A stretch of DNA of 64,000 nucleotides from positions 5,830,501-5,894,500 of the forward strand of contig NZ_CP107932.1 of assembly GCF_036032445.1 (NCBI RefSeq), written 5' to 3'. Positions 58,747 through 64,000 of this stretch are shown one piece after another (within the stretch, counting starts at the first letter, position 1; every line of letters begins with the position of its first letter). The position numbers and the translations under genes were made by a program. Origin of the DNA: Nocardia sp. NBC_00416. Lineage in GTDB: Bacteria; Actinomycetota; Actinomycetes; Mycobacteriales; Mycobacteriaceae. Below the pieces are notes generated by a model that saw only the letters and a program-made list of their open reading frames with translations, had not been told where the DNA came from and did no database searches.

Positions 58747-60693
58747 TTAAGAGGACTTTGAGTTTTGTTGTGGTCCGACGATTCGGGCGAGTTCGTCCAG
58801 GACGGTGGGATCTTCGATGGTGGACGGGATTTCGTAGTTTTCGCCCGCGGTCATCTGGCGCATGGTTTTGCGCAGGATCTTGCCGGAACGGGTTTTGGGC
58901 AGGGTGGGAACTATGACGGCGTCGTAGAGACCGGCGACCGGACCTATCTGTTTCCGGACGCGTTCGCTCAATTCGTCGCGCAGTGTTTCGGGGTCGACCA
59001 CGGCGGCTGCTTTCAGGACGACATAGGCGATGGGACGTTGCCCCTTGAGTTCATCGGGCAGACCGATAACCGCGCACTCGGCTACGGCGTCGTGTCCGGC
59101 GACGGCGGCTTCGATACTGCCCGCGGAAAGTCGGTGTCCGGCCATATTGATCACGTCGTCGCTGCGGCCGAGAACGAAAAGGTAGCCGTCCTCGTCGAAA
59201 TAGCCGGAGTCGCCGGTGAGGAAATGGCCGGGATAGGCCGACAGATAGGAGCGTTTGTAGCGTTCTTCGTCGTGCCACAGACCGGTGAGGGCGCCCGGAG
59301 GCAGCGGGAGGCCTATGACGATGGTCCCCTCGGCCCCGGCCGCTACCGGGTTGCCGGAGGAGTCCAGGACGCGTAATCGGTAGCCGGGCACCGGTACCGA
59401 GGCCGAGCCGGGCTTGATCGGCAGCCGTTGCAACCCGAGCGGGTTGGCGCAGATGGGCCAACCGGTTTCGGTCTGCCACCAGTGATCCACGACCGGGCAG
59501 TCCGTGCGGCCGTCCAGGAGGGTTTCCGCGGCCCATCGGTAGGTGGCAGGGTCGAGCCGTTCGCCCGCGCAGAACAAGGAGCGCAGCCCGGTGAGGTCGT
59601 ATTCGCGAGCCAGTACGGCCTCGGGGTCGGCGCGGCGGATGGCGCGCAGGGCGGTCGGCGCGGTGAACAGCGTGTGCACCCCGTATTCGGCCACTATGCG
59701 CCAGAAGGCGCCCGCGTCCGGGGTGCCCACCGGTTTGCCTTCGTAGAGCAGTGTCGTGGCACCCGCCAGCAGCGGCGCGTACACGATGTAGGAGTGGCCG
59801 ACGACCCAGCCCACATCGGAGGCGGCCCAGATGATCTGGCCCGGTCCGACGTCGTAGATATTGCGCATCGACCAGGTCAGCGCGACAGCGTGGCCGCCGT
59901 TGTCGCGGACCACGCCCTTCGGCTTGCCGGTGGTGCCCGAGGTGTAGAGCACGTACAGCGGATCGGTCGCGGCTAGGGAGACCGGATCGGCGGGTTCGGC
60001 GCCGTTCACCGCGGTATCCCAGTCGATCCAGCGGGCCGTTCCGGTGGCGACCGGGTCGCCGTCGTAGTTGTGCGCGGCGAACTCCGGACGCTGTTTCACC
60101 AGGACGGTGTGCGGCGCCGCGGTTTCGGCCAGTTCGAGCGCTTCGGCCACGATCGGCGGATAGTCGATGGTCCGGGCCGGTTCGAGTCCGCCCGACGCGG
60201 TGAGGATCAGGACCGGTTCGGCGTCGTCGATCCGGGCGGCCAGCTCCGGTGCGGCGAACCCGCCGAACACCACCGAGTGCACGGCGCCGATCCGCGCGCA
60301 GGCCAGCATCGCGATCACCGCCTCGGGAATCATCGGCAGGTAGATCACGACCCGGTCACCGGCGGTCACGCCGAGGTCGCGCATGGCGCCCGCGAATCGG
60401 GCCACTTCGTCCAAGAGTTCGGCGTAGCTGAACGTCTGTTTCGCGCCGGTCATCGCCGAGTCGTAGATCAGTGCGGTGTGGTCGGCCCGGCCGGCGGAGA
60501 TATGTCGATCGAGTGCGTTGTAGCAAGTATTGAGTCGCGCGCCGGGAAACCATCGGGAGGTTCGCCGACCGGTATCGATCGCCTGTTCGGGCGGTATATC
60601 CCAATCGACGGCAGAAGCTGCCCGGGTCCAGAACTCGGCCGGATCGACCAGACTGGTCTGATAGACCGGTCGATACTCGTTCCTCGCGTTCAC
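58747..60693 (-). CDS. prpE: Propionyl-CoA synthetase (PrpE-like acyl-CoA synthetase)
   Basis: ANL-family AMP-forming acyl-CoA synthetase of 648 residues, full length for the acetyl/propionyl-CoA type. Motifs: YTSGTTGKPKGVVRD near 249, WWQTETGWPICAN, YFDEDGYLFVLGRSDDVINMAGHRLSAG and the acetylatable Lys in LPKTRSGKILRK near 610. The GHRLSAGSIE region and DRGGHAVAL-type region (DNGGHAVALTWSMRNIYDV) favour propionyl- over acetyl-CoA synthetase. It lies upstream of the hemophore gene on the same strand, 94 bases apart. Start ATG at 60693 (MNARNEYRPVYQTS). Confidence 0.92.
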   Translation of the reverse strand: MNARNEYRPVYQTSLVDPAEFWTRAASAVDWDIPPEQAIDTGRRTSRWFPGARLNTCYNALDRHISAGRADHTALIYDSAMTGAKQTFSYAELLDEVARFAGAMRDLGVTAGDRVVIYLPMIPEAVIAMLACARIGAVHSVVFGGFAAPELAARIDDAEPVLILTASGGLEPARTIDYPPIVAEALELAETAAPHTVLVKQRPEFAAHNYDGDPVATGTARWIDWDTAVNGAEPADPVSLAATDPLYVLYTSGTTGKPKGVVRDNGGHAVALTWSMRNIYDVGPGQIIWAASDVGWVVGHSYIVYAPLLAGATTLLYEGKPVGTPDAGAFWRIVAEYGVHTLFTAPTALRAIRRADPEAVLAREYDLTGLRSLFCAGERLDPATYRWAAETLLDGRTDCPVVDHWWQTETGWPICANPLGLQRLPIKPGSASVPVPGYRLRVLDSSGNPVAAGAEGTIVIGLPLPPGALTGLWHDEERYKRSYLSAYPGHFLTGDSGYFDEDGYLFVLGRSDDVINMAGHRLSAGSIEAAVAGHDAVAECAVIGLPDELKGQRPIAYVVLKAAAVVDPETLRDELSERVRKQIGPVAGLYDAVIVPTLPKTRSGKILRKTMRQMTAGENYEIPSTIEDPTVLDELARIVGPQQNSKSS

Positions 60694-61007
60694 CCGTGCT
60701 CCCTAGCCTCGCAGCAATCCTCGCCTCGATAGATCAGCACGATTGTGGCAGACTTCACGCGACCCCCCATCGGGTGTCGCGACCATGGCTTATGCCTGTA
60801 ACCGGCTGGTCAATGTGCGTGAACCCAGGCTGAGTACACCAAGAAGTTATTGATCCGTTAGAATCTGATGACACAAATTCGGTCCGTCGTAGACGCAATT
60901 TCTCGGCCAGCCGCGACCCACGGGCAGCTCCACCCGTCGAGCCACTATGCGAGTGTGGAGTTCCGCTGATGGTGCATGGCTGGGGCCAGGTTGGAAAGTG
61001 AGTGGGA
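60694..61007. other. Intergenic region between prpE and the sensor kinase
   Basis: A divergent promoter region of 314 bases. I see CGCGAC-n12-GTCGCG (about 60758-60781) as a possible operator for prpE and an A/T-rich stretch around 60840-60880. For the kinase there is GGAAAG about 10 bases before its ATG. No gene is supported here. Confidence 0.5.
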
Positions 61008-64000
61008 ATGCGTGACGCCGCTAGGTCCGGCACTAAGCGCTGGGCGCTGAGTAACTGGGACCTTCGCTGGAAGGTTACGGCCGTCCTGGCCGTGCCGTTG
61101 GCGGTCGCGGTCGGACTCGGCGTGTCCAGGATTTCGGCCGAATGGAGTAACGCGAACCGGCTGGGCTCGGCCTCGGAGAACGTCAGCATCGTTCCGTCCG
61201 TACTCGATCTCAGCTCGGCCACCTCGACTGTCGCGGGCTCGCAGGTCATCGCGATCGCGCCGAACCGGTCGATGGTCACCGACGACAACCTGGCCGGTCT
61301 CGACAAGTCCATCGCCGCCGCCGAGAGCGCGCTCACCGAACTGGACGATCTGCCGGCCGCGCACGACGCGCTCTCGGACATGATCAGTCAGGCCAAGGAC
61401 GTACGCGCCGGGGGCACCGCGCCGTCGAACCTGCCGCCGAACCAGGCTGTCGCGGTACTGGACACCGCCCGTAACGCGGGTGTGCGGGCCGTCGAAGCCA
61501 TCCTCGGCGAGATCGGCGACGCCTCGATCGACCCGGCCAAACTCCGCCTCGTCGACGCGCTCAACCTGCGGTCCACCATGGTCGGTGAGATCACCGCCGC
61601 GGCGGAGCTGCTGCGTAATCAGGAAAGTGGCGAGCAGGCCTACCGGACCGCGACCAATACCGAGCGCGCGCTGCTGAACATCCTCAGCCAGCGCTACAAC
61701 GAAGAAGATCCCGATATCGCAATCCTGCGCCAGGGCATCGACACCCGCGCGGGACTGCTCGAATCGCCGGAGGCCCAGGCGGGCCGGCTGCCGCTGGGCG
61801 AAGCCCGGCAGTCCCTGCTGGACAGCACCGCGACCACCGACAAGCTCATCGGCGAGGCCACCCAGTCGATCGACGACGGGGTGCGGGCGATGGCCGACAA
61901 GGCCCTGTCCGACGCCGTCGTCTACTCGATCGTCGTACTGCTGACGATCCTGGCCGCCCTGCTGCTGGCCGTATTCGTCGCCCGGTCCATGATCGTGCCC
62001 CTGCACCGCCTGCGCCTGGCCGCCCTGCGGGTCGCCGAGAGCGATCTGCCCGACGAGGTCGCCCAGCTCCGCACCGGCGCCTCCCCGGAGGAAGTGCCAC
62101 TCGAGCCGATGCCGATCCGCTCCGAGGAGGAGATCGGTCAGCTCGCCCGCGCCATCGACGATATCCACGGTCAGGCGCTGCGCCTGGCCAGTGATCAGGC
62201 GCAGATGCGTTCCCAGGTCAACGATATGTTCGAGACCCTGGCCCGGCGCAGTAAATCGCTCGTCGACCATCAGCTCAGCTTGATCGAGGCGATGGAGTAC
62301 GACGAAAAGGATCCGCGACTGCTGGAGAACCTCTTCCGGCTGGACCATCTCGCCGCGCGTATGCGCCGAAACGGCGACAACCTGCTGATTCTCGCCGGCA
62401 CCAAACAGCGTCGCGCCAAATCCGCGCCGGTCGAGATCGCCGACGTGTTGCGCGCCGCGATCTCCGAGGTCGAGGACTACGAGCGCGTCAAACTCGGCGC
62501 CACGCCGCGCGGTGCGCTGATCGAACCGGCCGCCTCCGATATGGCGCATCTGTTCGCCGAACTCCTGGACAACGCTCTGCGCGCTTCACCGCCGGAAACG
62601 GACGTGAAGTTCACCTTCGCGCAGGCACACGATCAGGGCCTGCTCATCGAGGTCGCCGACCGCGGTATCGGTATGCCGCCGGGCGAGATGGCCGAGATCA
62701 ACCGCCGGCTCGAGAACACCGCCGAACCCGGCCCGGATACCGCGCGTCACATGGGTCTGTTCGTGGTCGGCCGACTCGCCGAACGGCACGGCCTGAACGT
62801 GCGGCTGCGCCCGACCTTCGATACCGCGCGCGATCCGGGCGTCACCGTCACGGTGCACGTGCCGATGAGCCTCATCGTCGCCGGGGAAACCCAGATCCTG
62901 CCGCTGGCCACCGGATCCGGACCGCAGCCGGTCGTTTCCAACGATGCCGGTAAGAAGTCGAAGGACGAATCGCCGGACGAGGCCGCCGCGGCGGCGTTGC
63001 GCGGCACCCCCGGCGGCCCGTCGATGCAGACCCGCGGGATCAGCCGTACCGCCGCGGGCAACATGATGGTCACCGTCGACCCGGGGATGAGCGGGCCGCT
63101 TCCGGCCGTCGAGCGTCCCAAACCGCCGGAGCGCCCGAGTGCTCCCGCGGCGGGCACGGGCGGGCTGCCGCAGCGCAACCCGGGTACCGCCATGGCCGGG
63201 GGACTGCGCGAAGGCGAACAGGGAACCACGAGTCTCCGGCAGGCCAGCGCGGGCAGTGTGCCGCAACGCGGCAAACTCGCCGCGGCCAACCTGCCCAAAC
63301 GCAATCTCGGTCCGGGCGGCGCCGGTGGCGCCACGCCGACGCTGCCCCCACGTACCCCCAGTGAATCGACCGCGGGCGGCCCCCCGCCGCGAGACACCGA
63401 ACCGGGCGCCGGCGGGCTACCGCAGCGCCAGCCCGGCGCCGGTGGCGCACCGCAGGCGGGTTCGGGTGGACTGCCCCGGCGTCAGCCCGGTGTCAACGGC
63501 GCGCCCGGCGGCCGTCGCGAGGCGACCCCGTCGCGACCGGACGAGGAGCGTCCCACCGAGAGCGCGTCGGAATCGGCCGCGCCTCCACGCCCGACCGGAT
63601 CGCTGCCGACCCGCCAGCCGGGCCAGCATCAGCGGCCGAGCGCGCTGCCCCAACGGGATCCGGGCGCCAACGGTGCTCCGACTCGCGACAAGGGCGCCTC
63701 GGGTCTGCCGCAGCGCGGTCCCGCCGCGGGCGGATCGCCGCGCCGGGAGCCGGAGCCGCGACCGTCCGATACCGCCTCCGGTGGTCTGCCCACCCGGCGC
63801 GAGCCCGGCTCGAACGGTCTGCCCGCACGTGAGCCCGGCTCGAACGGTCTGCCCGCACGTGAGCCCGGTGGTTTGCCGTCGCGTGATTCCTCTGGTGAAC
63901 TGCCCGCCCAGCGGGGACCGGCGACGGGACTGCCGTCGCGGGAGTCCTCCGGCGAACTGCCGGCCCAGCGGGGTCGCGCGGCCGGTGGTCTGCCGTCGCG
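61008..64000 (+). CDS. Conservon-type sensor histidine kinase (CvnA-like), 5' part
   Basis: The frame is open from ATG 61008 to the window end, 997 residues visible, with no stop. Order: basic head, membrane helix (about 22-43), an outer all-helical nitrate/nitrite-sensor-like region (to about 300), second helix (about 305-328, VVYSIVVLLTILAALLLAVF), HAMP, then LFRLDHLAARMRRNGDNLLIL (dimerisation) and a GHKL ATPase with ELLDNALRASPP and ADRGIGMPPGEMAEINRRL. After about 640 comes a Pro/Gly/Arg-rich tail with many G-G/S-LP-xR-xPG repeats. In Streptomyces and mycolata such kinases head operons with a roadblock protein, a DUF742 protein and a small GTPase, which would lie beyond the window. Confidence 0.9.
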   Translation, partial: MRDAARSGTKRWALSNWDLRWKVTAVLAVPLAVAVGLGVSRISAEWSNANRLGSASENVSIVPSVLDLSSATSTVAGSQVIAIAPNRSMVTDDNLAGLDKSIAAAESALTELDDLPAAHDALSDMISQAKDVRAGGTAPSNLPPNQAVAVLDTARNAGVRAVEAILGEIGDASIDPAKLRLVDALNLRSTMVGEITAAAELLRNQESGEQAYRTATNTERALLNILSQRYNEEDPDIAILRQGIDTRAGLLESPEAQAGRLPLGEARQSLLDSTATTDKLIGEATQSIDDGVRAMADKALSDAVVYSIVVLLTILAALLLAVFVARSMIVPLHRLRLAALRVAESDLPDEVAQLRTGASPEEVPLEPMPIRSEEEIGQLARAIDDIHGQALRLASDQAQMRSQVNDMFETLARRSKSLVDHQLSLIEAMEYDEKDPRLLENLFRLDHLAARMRRNGDNLLILAGTKQRRAKSAPVEIADVLRAAISEVEDYERVKLGATPRGALIEPAASDMAHLFAELLDNALRASPPETDVKFTFAQAHDQGLLIEVADRGIGMPPGEMAEINRRLENTAEPGPDTARHMGLFVVGRLAERHGLNVRLRPTFDTARDPGVTVTVHVPMSLIVAGETQILPLATGSGPQPVVSNDAGKKSKDESPDEAAAAALRGTPGGPSMQTRGISRTAAGNMMVTVDPGMSGPLPAVERPKPPERPSAPAAGTGGLPQRNPGTAMAGGLREGEQGTTSLRQASAGSVPQRGKLAAANLPKRNLGPGGAGGATPTLPPRTPSESTAGGPPPRDTEPGAGGLPQRQPGAGGAPQAGSGGLPRRQPGVNGAPGGRREATPSRPDEERPTESASESAAPPRPTGSLPTRQPGQHQRPSALPQRDPGANGAPTRDKGASGLPQRGPAAGGSPRREPEPRPSDTASGGLPTRREPGSNGLPAREPGSNGLPAREPGGLPSRDSSGELPAQRGPATGLPSRESSGELPAQRGRAAGGLPS

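Overview
The window is high-GC actinobacterial DNA. Gene content and order fit a mycolic-acid-containing member of the Mycobacteriales, most likely Nocardia or a close relative. The evidence is frequent GTG/TTG starts, a DesA1-type desaturase, SepH, a split salicylate-siderophore starter pair, PrrAB, Rpf, and long runs of genes in the same order as M. tuberculosis Rv0820-Rv0824c and Rv0861c-Rv0903c. That synteny is from memory of the M. tuberculosis map, not from a search. I see no transposase, integrase, phage gene or CRISPR array.

Layout. (1) 0-4.4 kb: the 3' end of pstS, then pstC-pstA-pstB and, convergent, phoU: high-affinity phosphate uptake and its control. (2) 4.4-10.5 kb: an LCP cell-wall ligase with a very long Pro-rich tail, dusB, an Mce-associated membrane protein and an acyl-ACP desaturase. 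(3) 10.9-14.1 kb: tRNA-Lys, an ArpA-like TetR regulator behind a large lower-GC intergenic region, tRNA-Glu/Asp/Phe and a polyprenyl-phosphate mannose synthase. (4) 14.1-18.0 kb: plsB and a PlsC-HAD fusion, the first steps of phospholipid synthesis. (5) 18.2-24.3 kb: salicylate synthase and salicyl-AMP ligase, each behind an IdeR-like iron box, then an SDR, an AhpD-like protein and a type I DAHP synthase preceded by an apparent aromatic leader peptide. (6) 24.4-33.2 kb: a GNAT, an ECF41/SigJ-type sigma factor, a LysE exporter, XPB helicase, a DUF3239 protein, a secreted M1 peptidase and an Rv0862c-like helicase-associated protein. (7) 33.3-40.3 kb: an rpf gene with a CRP-type operator and a ydaO (c-di-AMP) riboswitch, cspB, a DUF2771 protein, an MFS protein, a glutaminyl cyclase and a DUF3027 protein. 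(8) 40.4-57.4 kb: a sacsin-like GHKL ATPase, three small regulatory or membrane genes, yccF, a TrmH-family methyltransferase, DUF2537, sepH, serC, two citrate synthases (citA, gltA) around pdxH, an FKBP, and prrB/prrA. (9) 57.4-64 kb: a G-rich minisatellite interrupted by a dispersed hairpin element, a hemophore-like secreted protein, prpE, and the start of a conservon-type (CvnA) sensor kinase that runs off the window.

How the genes fit together. Phosphate and iron acquisition, envelope lipid and cell-wall synthesis, and central carbon and serine metabolism dominate. DAHP synthase feeds chorismate, MbtI turns chorismate into salicylate and MbtA activates it, so 18-24 kb is plausibly one iron/aromatic block although its transcription is not unified. 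The most notable non-coding signals are the YFWF leader before aroG, the two second-messenger inputs upstream of rpf, and a family of hairpin elements that begin exactly at stop codons and keep pairing while their arm sequence changes. One copy sits inside a minisatellite unit, which suggests mobility.
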